Part shown: positions 1-7,139 of the stretch, one piece after another
How the letters are laid out: every line of letters begins with the position of its first letter
How positions within the stretch are numbered: position 1 is the stretch's first letter
Source of the DNA: PALSA-660 sp036508075
Lineage (GTDB): Bacteria; Actinomycetota; Coriobacteriia; Anaerosomatales; PALSA-660
Assembly: GCA_036508075.1 (NCBI GenBank)
Contig: DATCIA010000069.1
Coordinates: 1-14,620 of the forward strand
DNA: 14,620 nt
Direction: 5' to 3'
Program-made: the position numbers and the translations under genes
Notes under the pieces: model-generated
What the model saw: only the letters and a program-made list of their open reading frames with translations
What the model was told of the DNA's origin: nothing
Database searches by the model: none

Positions 1-641
1 GCCTCGGCGTGCTTGAGCCACCGTCGCACCGGGACGCTCAGCGCCAGCACCGTGAGTAGGCAGCCGCCCATCATCACGAACGCGTAGACCTTGAACGCGA
101 CGTCGGGCGAGGACATCACCGCGGATGCCGGGTGCACGTCATCCCCCGCCGGCCCGAGCTCGATCCAGGTCAGGCCGACGCCCATCGCGAGCGCGGTGAC
201 GACCTGGCCGATGGCCCCGACGCGACGGCTGTCCCAGAACAGCGCGAGCATCAGCGCGATGGCGGCAACGATCGTGTAGGCGACGCTCATGATCATGCGT
301 CGCTCGGTGAGGTTCCAGGAATTCCAGATCAGGCGTGCGGCCACGGTGCCGATGAGCACCGCCACGATCCACAGCGGCAGCAGCGCCACCTGCATCGCGC
401 GCGCCCACTCGTAGAGGCGGTCGCGGCCGGTCGCCAGATACGCGACGGCCAGCGCGCCCATCCCGAAGATGCCGACGATGCACGCCCACTTGAGCATGCC
501 GTGCCAGATGACGAGCCGCACCCACGCGCCCAGCTGCGCCTCCTGCGGCGCCATGAACGCGGCCACGAGCGAGACGCCAAGGCCCAAGGCGGCGAACAGA
601 TACGCGGTGCGGTCGGAGATGGAATCGAGCCGGTCGAGCAT
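1..641 (-). CDS. Polytopic membrane protein, 5' part only (possible CcmC/CcsA-like)
   Basis: The ATG at 641 follows an AAAGGA ribosome binding site five bases upstream, and the frame is open to the left edge, giving 213 residues of an incomplete protein. Six hydrophobic stretches are visible, near residues 13-29, 48-70, 83-103, 117-135, 143-160 and 181-202. The arrangement is faintly like the CcmC/CcsA heme-handling proteins of cytochrome c maturation: an early IWHGMLKW segment (His48), a Trp-rich IWNSWNLTERR segment (106-115) after helix 3, and an HPASAVMSSP segment (170-179) before the last visible helix. That resemblance is from memory of motif layout, not an alignment. It starts 17 bases after the stop of the ANTAR regulator on the same strand, so it is probably co-transcribed with the kinase and regulator. 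The membrane-protein call is firm; the heme link is tentative. Confidence 0.75.
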   Translation of the reverse strand, partial: MLDRLDSISDRTAYLFAALGLGVSLVAAFMAPQEAQLGAWVRLVIWHGMLKWACIVGIFGMGALAVAYLATGRDRLYEWARAMQVALLPLWIVAVLIGTVAARLIWNSWNLTERRMIMSVAYTIVAAIALMLALFWDSRRVGAIGQVVTALAMGVGLTWIELGPAGDDVHPASAVMSSPDVAFKVYAFVMMGGCLLTVLALSVPVRRWLKHAE

Positions 642-658
642 GGTGGTCCTTTCGGTGG

Positions 659-1228
659 CTACTCCTGCGCCTCTGACGCGAGCAGGACGGCCTCGGCCAC
701 CTCACGCAACGTCTTGCGGCGATCCATCGCGAGCTTCTGCAGGCGGCCGAACGCTTCGGGCTCGGTCATCCCGCGCATCATCAGCAAACCCTTTGCCCGG
801 TCGACCAGCTTGCGCGTCTCGAGCCGGTCCTCGAGGCCGGCGACCTCGTTCTCGAGGGCACGCGCCTCGGCGAAGCGCGCCACCGCGACAGCCATCGCCG
901 GCAGGATGTCCTTCTTGGAGAACGGCTTCACCAGGTAGCCCATCGCCCCGGCCGCCGAGGCGTCCTCGACGTAGCGGCTCTGCGAGAATGCGGTGACCAT
1001 GACCACCGGCGCGATGCGCTCGGAGCCGATCACGGCTGCAGCGGCGATGCCGTCGAGTCCCGGCATCTTCACGTCCATGAAGATGACCTCCGGCTTCAGC
1101 TCGCGCGCCAGCTCGATCGCCTCGGCACCGTCGCGGGCCTCGCCGACGACCTCATGGCCCTCCTCGACGAGCATCTCCCGCATGTCCATGCGGATGAGCG
1201 CTTCGTCTTCGGCGATCAGAACGCGCAT
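659..1228 (-). CDS. pdtaR: REC-ANTAR response regulator, PdtaR-like
   Basis: This 189-residue protein has an N-terminal receiver domain (about 1-120) and a C-terminal ANTAR domain (about 130-185). The receiver has the acidic pair Glu7-Asp8, phospho-acceptor Asp52 in IFMDVKMPG, Thr79 and Lys101 in the LVKPF loop. The ANTAR part carries the VDRAKGLLM core and the downstream TLREVAEAVL helix. ANTAR regulators bind paired RNA hairpins and act as antiterminators, so its targets are transcripts, not DNA operators. The ATG at 1228 is chosen because the receiver fold begins there (MRVLIAEDE); an upstream GTG-type extension to 1312 would overlap the kinase gene and has no domain content. It starts 19 bases after the stop of the histidine kinase, its evident partner. 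The symbol is by resemblance to the mycobacterial PdtaS/PdtaR pair. Confidence 0.93.
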   Translation of the reverse strand: MRVLIAEDEALIRMDMREMLVEEGHEVVGEARDGAEAIELARELKPEVIFMDVKMPGLDGIAAAAVIGSERIAPVVMVTAFSQSRYVEDASAAGAMGYLVKPFSKKDILPAMAVAVARFAEARALENEVAGLEDRLETRKLVDRAKGLLMMRGMTEPEAFGRLQKLAMDRRKTLREVAEAVLLASEAQE

Positions 1229-1247
1229 CTTGAGGTGGCGCCCTTCG

Positions 1248-2651
1248 CTATTGGACGGGTACGGAGATCGCGACGGTGGTGCCCCGGCCGCCGCGGAACG
1301 TGAGGGTACCACGCAGGTCGTCCTCCACGATCGTGCGCACGATGGCCAGCCCGAGCTGCGCCGACGTGGCGGGATCGAAGCCCGCGGGAAGCCCGATGCC
1401 GTCGTCGCGCACCGACAACTGCAGCTCGTCGGAGAGCCGCCGCATCTTCACGGTGACGCTCCCGGTCCCCTGCGGCCCGATGCCGTGCTCGATGGCGTTG
1501 TGGACGAGCTCCGCCGTCACGAGCGCCAGCGAGGTGGCGACCGATGCCGGCACGCTGCCGAGCGTCCCTTCGACCGCGACTTCGACCTTGCCGCTGCGGC
1601 CCGACAGCCCCTGGCGCACCATGTCGACCACCGTGCGCGCGGCCTCGCCGAACTCCACGGTCTCGTCGGTCGACGTCGAGAGCATCTCGTGCACGACCGC
1701 CATCGACCCGACCCGTTCGACCGCTTCGGCAAGCGCGCGCTGCGTCTCGACCGAGTCCGATCGGCGCGACTGGATCCGCAGCAGCGACGAGATCGTCTGC
1801 AGGTTGTTCTTCACGCGATGGTGTACCTCGCGGATGGTGGCTTCCTTCACCTTGAGCTCCGCGTCGCGACGGCGCGCATCCGTCGTGTCCTCGACGAGCA
1901 CCGCGGCGCCGGTCTTGAGCGCGACCGCCCGATAGAGCAGCACGCGCCCGGCGACGGAGACCTCGCGCTGGAGGGCGCCGGCGACGCCCAGCACCGGACC
2001 GACGGCCTCGGCGCCACCCGGCATCTCCACGGCGCGCGTCCCTGTGAGCGGTCCTTCCACGCCTGCGAGACGCAGGATGTTGACGGCGTTGGGGCTGGCG
2101 TAGACCACGGTGCCGACGGCGTCGACCCGCATCACGCCGTCGCCGGCCCTGCGCGTGGTCGAGAACGCCGCGCTCGTCTCGAGGTCGGCGAGCGGCCCTG
2201 CGCGAAGGACGTCGAGAAGGTCCTCCGCGAGCGCGATGAACTGGCGCTCCATCGTGCCGGGCGCGTCGACGACCTGCCGGGTGAGGTCGCGGATGATGAC
2301 CGCGAACGCGGGGACACCGATCGGATGCGCCGAGGTCACGTACTGGATGCCGCGCGTGGTGCGCCGGCGGTCGCCCGCCACGACCTCGTCCGACTGCAGG
2401 GCGCGGTACGCCTCCGGCTCGTCGTGTGCGGAAAGCGTCTTGCCCACCCTGCTCGTGGCGACAGCCGCCACGGCGGTCATCGGGCGCGCGTCCGCGACCA
2501 CCGCAAGCGCGCCCTGCGGGGTGCGCACGGCGAGCGCGACGTCGCCGTAGCCGAGGTCGGCCACGAACTGGAGGTTGCGCGCCACGTTGTCGAGATGGGC
2601 GCGCGACCGCTCGTCGAGCCAGGATGGCAGCGCTGCGGAGGAGTCTTCCAT
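1248..2651 (-). CDS. pdtaS: Soluble sensor histidine kinase, PdtaS-like
   Basis: A 467-residue cytosolic kinase without membrane helices. An N-terminal sensor region (about 10-150, GAF-like H_kinase_N type) is followed by a PAS-like region (about 165-260), a HisKA_2 dimerisation segment with EVHHRVKNNLQ (His277-His278 region, phospho-acceptor site) and a HATPase domain. In the last, Asn385 sits in the N box (ELVHNAIEHG), DDGIGLP is at 416-422, and a second glycine motif lies near 434. This order and the HHRVKNN motif match the PdtaS/EutW-like family that pairs with ANTAR regulators; the regulator gene follows after 19 bases. The ligand is not readable from the sequence. No clear Shine-Dalgarno precedes the ATG, but a TAGAAT element ends six bases upstream, which suggests a leaderless transcript. 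The gene is divergent from the HD-GYP gene across about 140 bases. Confidence 0.93.
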   Translation of the reverse strand: MEDSSAALPSWLDERSRAHLDNVARNLQFVADLGYGDVALAVRTPQGALAVVADARPMTAVAAVATSRVGKTLSAHDEPEAYRALQSDEVVAGDRRRTTRGIQYVTSAHPIGVPAFAVIIRDLTRQVVDAPGTMERQFIALAEDLLDVLRAGPLADLETSAAFSTTRRAGDGVMRVDAVGTVVYASPNAVNILRLAGVEGPLTGTRAVEMPGGAEAVGPVLGVAGALQREVSVAGRVLLYRAVALKTGAAVLVEDTTDARRRDAELKVKEATIREVHHRVKNNLQTISSLLRIQSRRSDSVETQRALAEAVERVGSMAVVHEMLSTSTDETVEFGEAARTVVDMVRQGLSGRSGKVEVAVEGTLGSVPASVATSLALVTAELVHNAIEHGIGPQGTGSVTVKMRRLSDELQLSVRDDGIGLPAGFDPATSAQLGLAIVRTIVEDDLRGTLTFRGGRGTTVAISVPVQ

Positions 2652-2657
2652 GCGGCG

Positions 2658-2663
2658 ATTCTA
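2658..2663 (-). promoter_or_regulatory. Candidate -10 element for a leaderless kinase transcript
   Basis: TAGAAT on the minus strand ends six bases before the kinase ATG at 2651, which would put the transcription start on or next to the A of the start codon. No purine-rich Shine-Dalgarno is seen in the same interval. Leaderless starts are common in actinobacteria. No good -35 is visible at the 17-18 base spacing (the sequence there is G/C-rich), which keeps confidence moderate. Confidence 0.5.
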
Positions 2664-2791
2664 GCGCAGGCGGCGTGACGCCCCCGGCCGTTCATCGAAG
2701 CCGACCGACGACACGGCCCCGGTTTCACGGTGTAATGGTCGGGAGCGCTCGCCGAACGGCCCGCTCAACCGGCGCGACAGGAAGGAACGTC

Positions 2792-4057
2792 ATGCGAGGA
2801 GGCGTCACCCCCACCAGGCAGGTCACCACGCTCGATGTAGCGGCCTGGACCGCTGTCGGGCTGGCGACGCTTGCCACGACCACCAACGCGCTCATGGCGA
2901 TCGGCACGATCGCGCCCTCCGAGTTGCCGCTGACCGCCGCTTCAGCCGCGGTGATGATCGTGGCGGGAGGCTTTGCAGCGATGCGTCACCTGCGCGCCGT
3001 CGGCCGCGCCAACGAGGCGGCGATCGCACTCGCGCTCGCCCAGGGCGACGAGGCCTCCGCCCGCGACCGGCTCGCCTTCGCCCGGCACTCGGCGGCGCTC
3101 ATGGCGACGCTTCCTCCCGACGAGGGTGTGCGCGCGGTCCTCACCGAATCGCTGACGCGCTTCCACGCGCAGGCGGCCGCCATCGTGGGCAAGGAAGTGG
3201 CGCTCGCGACCGCCGAGGGCGTCGATACCGCGGAGGCCGAGGCCGCCGTTCGCGGCCTGGCACTCGAGACGATGAAGTCGGGGCGATCCGTGACCGTTGC
3301 CGACTCCGAGGGACAGACGGCCGCGCTGACAGCGCCCCTGCGGGTCGGCGGCGAGATGCGCGACGTGGTGGTGCTGTGGCGGCACGGTCACTCGTTCCGC
3401 ACCGGCGACCTCGACGGGCTGAGCCTGGTCGCCCGCATCATCGAGCTGTCGTCCGAGAACGCCGCGCTCGTGGACGAGGTGCGCGGACAGCTGGATGGCA
3501 CGCTGCGCATGGTCGTCGACCTGGTCGAGCAGCGGCTCCCGGACTACGGTGCCTATTCCGAGCGCGTGTCGCGCTACGCCGTCACCGTCGGACGTCTCAT
3601 GGGCATGCCCGAGGACGAGATCGAGGACCTGCGGGTCACCGCGTTGCTCCACGACATCGGCATGCTGTCCGTCCCGGAGGCGATCCTGACCTCCCCGCGC
3701 CGGCTCACCGACGAGGAGATGGCCGAACTCCGGGGTCACCCGGTCCACGGCGCGGCGCTCACGCGCGACGCGAACTTCCCCGTCCGCGTGCAGCAGGCCG
3801 TCCGTTCTCACCACGAGCGGGTCGATGGCGCGGGCTACCCGGACGGCCTGGTGGGCGACGCGATCCCCACCGCGAGCCGCATCCTGAGCGTCTGTGACGC
3901 GTTCGTCGCCCTCATCTCCGACCGGCCGCACCGTCCCGCCGTCTCGGCCCCCGAGGCACTCGAGACGCTGCGCGCGAGCGCCGGCAGTCACTACGACGCG
4001 GGCGTCGTCGAGATGTTCGTCGAGGCGCAGGCGGAAGTCGCAGCCGAAGGCGCGTAG
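2792..4057 (+). CDS. Membrane-anchored HD-GYP domain protein (altered active site)
   Basis: A 421-residue protein starting at an ATG with GAAGGA six to eleven bases upstream. Two hydrophobic helices (about 14-38 and 46-64) anchor it; a middle region (about 95-215) resembles a degenerate GAF domain. The HD-GYP domain spans about 235-400. HD-GYP enzymes hydrolyse the second messenger c-di-GMP. Seen here: HD at 287-288 (LLHDIG), HPVHG at 316-320, HHE at 340-342, DGAGYP at 345-350 and Asp369 in SVCDAF. Two usual residues are missing. The His of the customary HS-x-RV segment is Tyr255 (GAYSERV), and the Lys of HDIGK is Met291. It may therefore be a weak enzyme or a c-di-GMP-responsive scaffold; the GYP loop itself is intact. 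It diverges from the kinase gene and is followed closely by tRNA-Leu. Confidence 0.9.
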   Translation: MRGGVTPTRQVTTLDVAAWTAVGLATLATTTNALMAIGTIAPSELPLTAASAAVMIVAGGFAAMRHLRAVGRANEAAIALALAQGDEASARDRLAFARHSAALMATLPPDEGVRAVLTESLTRFHAQAAAIVGKEVALATAEGVDTAEAEAAVRGLALETMKSGRSVTVADSEGQTAALTAPLRVGGEMRDVVVLWRHGHSFRTGDLDGLSLVARIIELSSENAALVDEVRGQLDGTLRMVVDLVEQRLPDYGAYSERVSRYAVTVGRLMGMPEDEIEDLRVTALLHDIGMLSVPEAILTSPRRLTDEEMAELRGHPVHGAALTRDANFPVRVQQAVRSHHERVDGAGYPDGLVGDAIPTASRILSVCDAFVALISDRPHRPAVSAPEALETLRASAGSHYDAGVVEMFVEAQAEVAAEGA

Positions 4058-4076
4058 CCGCCGGACCGTCTTCGCC

Positions 4077-4082
4077 TATAAT
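4077..4082 (+). promoter_or_regulatory. -10 box of the tRNA-Leu promoter
   Basis: A perfect TATAAT lies 20 bases after the HD-GYP stop codon and 41 bases before the tRNA. A start about seven bases downstream would give a leader of about 35 bases, typical for a tRNA precursor. The expected -35 region is G/C-rich and shows no clear TTGACA. Confidence 0.6.
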
Positions 4083-4123
4083 CGGCGCGTTCCGGCGGGC
4101 TCGTTCCCGCTCGCACGCCCAGC

Positions 4124-4209
4124 GCCCGGGTGGCGGAACGGCAGACGCGGAGGCCTCAAAAGCCTTTATGGGAAACCATGTGAGGGTTCGAATCCCTCCC
4201 CGGGCACCA
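4124..4209 (+). tRNA. tRNA-Leu, anticodon CAA
   Basis: The full cloverleaf can be drawn. The acceptor stem pairs GCCCGGG (4124-4130) with CCCGGGC, followed by discriminator A and an encoded CCA ending at 4209. The anticodon stem GAGGC/GCCTT encloses the loop CTCAAAA, with anticodon CAA at 4157-4159, which reads UUG. A long variable arm (ATGG-GAAA-CCAT) marks it as class II, and the T arm is GAGGG-TTCGAAT-CCCTC. The length is 86 bases with CCA. Confidence 0.97.
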
Positions 4210-4225
4210 GGCCTGACATCACCCT

Positions 4226-4321
4226 CTCGCGGCCGCACGGCTGCCCTCCGACGAGGCGTTGCTGGTCACCGGCATCGCTCTCCCGGTCGACGGCTGCTAC
4301 ACGGCGCGGTGCTGCCGGTGA
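4226..4321 (+). pseudogene. 3' remnant of a short-chain dehydrogenase/reductase gene
   Basis: Read in the frame ending at the TGA 4319-4321, this stretch encodes the segments LPSDEALL and VTGIALPVDGCYTAR, then a short tail. That is the typical C-terminus of classical SDR oxidoreductases (A/S-S-D-E-A-x-x-V-T-G-x-x-L-x-V-D-G-G-Y/W-T-A). Only about 30 codons remain: an in-frame TGA lies at 4214-4216, just after the tRNA, and there is no Rossmann nucleotide-binding region or catalytic Tyr-x-x-x-Lys anywhere nearby. The second Gly of the usual DGGY is Cys. It sits directly 3' of a tRNA gene, a common site of insertion and deletion, so it is best read as debris from a lost gene. It cannot be functional as an enzyme. 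Confidence 0.72.
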
Positions 4322-4352
4322 ATCGCTCGCACGCGCCCACTCGGGGCAGCGT

Positions 4353-4880
4353 TCAGTTCGCGACCGTCGTGAGGCGATCGATCGCATCGGCCGCATCGCG
4401 ACGCACATCCGGCTCGCGGTCCCTCAGGGCCTCGACGAGCGGAGGGTAGCCATCTTTTAGACCCAGTGCGCCGAGCGCGCGTGCCGCGAGGGCGCGTTCC
4501 TCGGAGTCGCCCTCACGCAACTGCCGGGAGAGACGTTCGCACGCCTCCTGGGGGGCGGACTCGTCGCCCAGTCGGGCACGCGCGATCACCGCGGCCGTGG
4601 CGACTGAGGGGTCCGGGTCCTCGGACGCCGCGCGGAGTGACGGGATGAGGCGATTATCGCCGGCCATTCCCAGCGCCGTGGCGGCGGCCGAGCGTATCGA
4701 GGCGCTGGCGCTGTGGAGCAAGCCCAGCAGCTCGCCGACGAACCCCTCGCCCTCGACGCGCAGTGCGTTGTGTGTCGCGGCGCTGATCACCGCGGAAGGA
4801 TCCATGGGCGCCGGAGCGTTCTGTGCCGTTCCGGACGCGCGGTGGCGGAAGTCCACTGCTACCCCCTGGTATCGGGACAT
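4353..4880 (-). CDS. Small HEAT-repeat protein
   Basis: A 175-residue protein with HEAT-like helical repeats. Recognisable units include ASIRSAAATALGMAGDNRLI (about 60-79), PSVATAAVIARARLGD (about 91-106), SEERALAARALGALG (126-140) and EPDVRRDAADAIDRL (156-170). The first roughly 30 residues are polar and unstructured-looking. HEAT repeats form curved helical scaffolds for protein contacts; related small proteins include PBS-lyase-type repeat proteins, but no catalytic role can be assigned. The start is uncertain. ATG 4880 (MSRYQG) is preferred because no ribosome binding site supports the open frame further upstream; an ATG at residue 26 is another option. It is divergent from the deaminase and convergent with the tRNA/SDR remnant. 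Confidence 0.75.
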   Translation of the reverse strand: MSRYQGVAVDFRHRASGTAQNAPAPMDPSAVISAATHNALRVEGEGFVGELLGLLHSASASIRSAAATALGMAGDNRLIPSLRAASEDPDPSVATAAVIARARLGDESAPQEACERLSRQLREGDSEERALAARALGALGLKDGYPPLVEALRDREPDVRRDAADAIDRLTTVAN

Positions 4881-5046
4881 GCTCTGCTGTGCGTACTTGC
4901 CCAATCGGACGCAGGACGACTCCAGGGCCGTGGTGTGATTCCGCCGAGCGGCGTTCCGGAGCCGCCGGCCACGGATGATTCGGCTACCATGCGCATTCGG
5001 GTATCTGCTCACAAAGACGCTTCCGATCCCACGAAAGGGTCCACGG

Positions 5047-6051
5047 ATGACACGCGAGGCCCTTATCGCCCGGCTCCCCAAGGTCGAGCTCCACCTGCAC
5101 CTCGAGGGGACGCTCGAGCCCGAGCTCGCCTTCGGGTTCGCGCGGCGCAACGACATCGACCTCCCCTACGCTTCCGCGGACGAGATGCGCACCGCCTACC
5201 GGTTCGCCGATCTGCAGTCGTTCCTCGACGTCTACTACGCGTCGTGCTCCGTACTGCGGACAGAGCAGGACTTCTACGACCTCACGCGCGCCTACCTCGA
5301 CCGTGCGATCGCGGACAACGTGCGCCACGTCGAGCCGTTCTTCGACCCGCAGACGCATACGTCGCGCAACGTGCCGTATCACGCCGTCGTGACCGGCATC
5401 CGCCGCGCGCTGGACGAGGCGCGCGAGCGCGACGGCGTGACCTCGCAGCTGATCCTGTGCATCTTGCGGGACCTCAGCGCCGGCGACGCCCTGGCCACGC
5501 TTGACGAGGCTCTCGAGGACGACACGCCGATCGACGGGATCGGCCTGGACTCGGGCGAGGTCGGCAATCCGCCGTCGAAGTTCGTCGAGGTGTACGCGCA
5601 GGCGCGAGCGGCGGGCCTGCACGCCGTGGCCCACGCCGGCGAGGAGGGACCCGCCTCCTACATCCGAGACTCCCTCGACCTGTTGGGGGTGGAGCGGATC
5701 GACCACGGGGTGCGCTGCCTCGATGACCCCGAACTCGTGGCACGGCTGGTGCGCGATCGCATGTGCCTCACCGTGTGCCCGAACAGCAACGTGGCGCTCC
5801 GCGTGTTCGGCCGCATGGAGGACCACCCTCTGCGCGCGATGCTCGACGCGGGGCTCTCGGTCACCGTGAACTCCGACGACCCCGCCTACTTCGGCGGCTA
5901 CATCGGCGAGAACTACCGCGCGGTGGCATCGGCGCTGGATCTGAGCGCAGGACAGCTGGCGACGCTGGCGCGCAACGCGATCACGGGCTCCTTCGCGGAC
6001 GAGGAGCGCAAGGCCGAGCTGCTCGCCGAGCTGGAGGTTGCCGTCGGCTGA
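5047..6051 (+). CDS. Adenine deaminase-like amidohydrolase (ADA superfamily)
   Basis: The 334-residue protein begins at an ATG with AAAGGG seven bases upstream. It has the metal-dependent deaminase motifs: H16-L-H18-L-E-G, His196 and Glu199 in AHAGEEGP, His220 in RIDHGVRC, CPNSNV at 244-249, and NSDDPAYFGGY at 275-285. The superfamily removes the 6-amino group of purines using one zinc ion. The segments GLDSGEVGNPPSKF, AHAGEEGP and NSDDPAYFGGY match my memory of the adenine deaminase branch (yeast Aah1, Pseudomonas aeruginosa PA0148) better than true adenosine deaminases, so adenine to hypoxanthine is the favoured reaction. An automatic annotation would probably say adenosine deaminase. The gene stands alone on the plus strand and meets the aldolase tail-to-tail with a 10-base gap, so it serves purine salvage without an obvious operon partner. 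Confidence 0.9.
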   Translation: MTREALIARLPKVELHLHLEGTLEPELAFGFARRNDIDLPYASADEMRTAYRFADLQSFLDVYYASCSVLRTEQDFYDLTRAYLDRAIADNVRHVEPFFDPQTHTSRNVPYHAVVTGIRRALDEARERDGVTSQLILCILRDLSAGDALATLDEALEDDTPIDGIGLDSGEVGNPPSKFVEVYAQARAAGLHAVAHAGEEGPASYIRDSLDLLGVERIDHGVRCLDDPELVARLVRDRMCLTVCPNSNVALRVFGRMEDHPLRAMLDAGLSVTVNSDDPAYFGGYIGENYRAVASALDLSAGQLATLARNAITGSFADEERKAELLAELEVAVG

Positions 6052-6061
6052 GCGTACCGCT

Positions 6062-6622
6062 CTAGCGGCGACCGATCGCGTCCAGCAGGTTCAGTACGTG
6101 ACAGCTCGCCTCGAGGCACGAGACCGCCTGGTAGGCGTCCTCCAGCGACTCCCCGCGCGCGAAGGGACCGTGACCACGCAGCACCGCCACTCTCCGGTCG
6201 ACGAGCGCCGCGGCAAGCTTCTCCCCTGCCTCGGCGGAGCCGATCGACTGTGCGGACGTCACAACGGGAACGTCGATCAGGCGCGACTGCGACTCGGAGT
6301 CGGGCGGGACGATGAGGTCCTCCAACAGGGAGCGCGTGACCGTGTGGATCGCGTGCGCGTGCACGATCGCGCGCGCACGCGTGGCCGCGTAGATCGCGCG
6401 GTGCACCACGAGCTCGACCGAGCAGTCGCCGTCGCGCGCGTCGTCGCATGCCGCGAGCGTCGTCTCGATGAGATCGGCCTCGGTCAGGCGGCCGATCATC
6501 GACCCGGTGCGCGTGATGAGCATGCGCTCGTCGTCGAGGCGCACCGAGAGGTTGCCCCCATGGCTGGAGACGGCGCCCGAGGTGTAGAGGTCGCTACCGA
6601 CCCATCTGAACTGCTCGAACAT
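6062..6622 (-). CDS. Class II aldolase/adducin family protein (fuculose-phosphate aldolase-like)
   Basis: A 186-residue protein starting at ATG 6622, with GGAAGG nine bases upstream. Family features are a phosphate-binding SSHGGNLSVR segment (19-28), a TRTG loop (37-40), the probable catalytic Glu70 (SVELVVHRAIY), zinc ligands His88 and His90 (VHAHAIH) and a third His151 (RGHGPFA). Class II aldolases of this fold cleave sugar phosphates such as fuculose or ribulose 1-phosphate through a zinc enolate; relatives act as decarboxylases or dehydratases. It is shorter than the E. coli FucA type (about 215) and closer in size to short archaeal-type members. The substrate cannot be read from the sequence. 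It sits downstream of the small beta-domain genes on the same strand, separated by about 80 bases. Confidence 0.85.
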   Translation of the reverse strand: MFEQFRWVGSDLYTSGAVSSHGGNLSVRLDDERMLITRTGSMIGRLTEADLIETTLAACDDARDGDCSVELVVHRAIYAATRARAIVHAHAIHTVTRSLLEDLIVPPDSESQSRLIDVPVVTSAQSIGSAEAGEKLAAALVDRRVAVLRGHGPFARGESLEDAYQAVSCLEASCHVLNLLDAIGRR

Positions 6623-6660
6623 GCGCTGAGGCCTTCCGCGGCGGAGATGGTCCGTCTGCG

Positions 6661-6666
6661 AGTCTA
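6661..6666 (-). promoter_or_regulatory. Candidate -10 box for the aldolase gene
   Basis: TAGACT on the minus strand would start transcription about 32 bases before the aldolase ATG at 6622, leaving room for its GGAAGG ribosome binding site. No recognisable -35 hexamer lies at the right spacing, so this is only a candidate. Confidence 0.3.
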
Positions 6667-6703
6667 GCATCGCCGCGCGCTCACCAGCTGCGCACGCGAG
6701 AGC

Positions 6704-7108
6704 CTACATGCCTCCCGACGCGTCCAGATCGAAGTAGTTGCGCAGGAAGACCGGACTCGAGACCTCTACACCGTCCACCGAATACGGGCGATCGGGACTA
6801 TCCACGAATCGCGCCGGGTCGAACTCGAAACGGCCCTCAACACCGGTGTCGGACTGGAGCACGACCAGCATTCGCCTGGTGGGCACGACGCTCGGCCCGA
6901 TCTCCACCCGCACACTGTCGCTCTCGCCCGCGGGCACCTTCGTCGACCCCGCAAGGGTGTTCGGACGTCCGTCGGTCCCGACGAGGTAGATCGCAAGCCA
7001 TGACGGAGCCGGAGCGACAACGCGCTCGATAACCACGCCGTTGAGCGCCATGAGCCGTTCGGCGGCGACAAGCGCAGCGCTACCCCACGCAACCGGCCAC
7101 CTCGTCAC
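6704..7108 (-). CDS. Single-domain DUF7282-like protein, no export signal
   Basis: A 134-residue protein from a GTG at 7108; no other start codon lies between this and the upstream gene. Residues about 17-118 match the domain repeated in the protein at 7776-8984: VIERVVAPAPSWLAIYL, a KVPAGESDSVRVEI strand pair, LVVLQSDTGVEGRFEFD, and the closing DSPDRPYSVDGVEV. There is no signal peptide or membrane helix, unlike its relatives, and the usual start of the domain is poorly formed. The upstream gene (7140-7619) ends 31 bases before in a different frame. It may be the second half of a once-fused two-domain protein, or a partner translated from the same message. Function unknown; a short hydrophobic tail (FLRNYFDLDA) follows the domain. 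Confidence 0.65.
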   Translation of the reverse strand: MTRWPVAWGSAALVAAERLMALNGVVIERVVAPAPSWLAIYLVGTDGRPNTLAGSTKVPAGESDSVRVEIGPSVVPTRRMLVVLQSDTGVEGRFEFDPARFVDSPDRPYSVDGVEVSSPVFLRNYFDLDASGGM

Positions 7109-7139
7109 CGGCGCCTGCGCCCGACGCCCGATCGAGCGA

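Noticed and set aside
993..2678. Long plus-strand open frame (561 codons) opposite the sensor kinase
   Set aside because: Its product is dominated by Arg, His, Asp and Gly with no domain. It is the complement of a well-supported kinase, and such shadows are normal at this G/C content.
4881..5156. N-terminal extension of the HEAT-repeat protein
   Set aside because: The extra 92 residues are Arg/Ser-rich, overlap the deaminase start, and have no ribosome binding site or repeat pattern.
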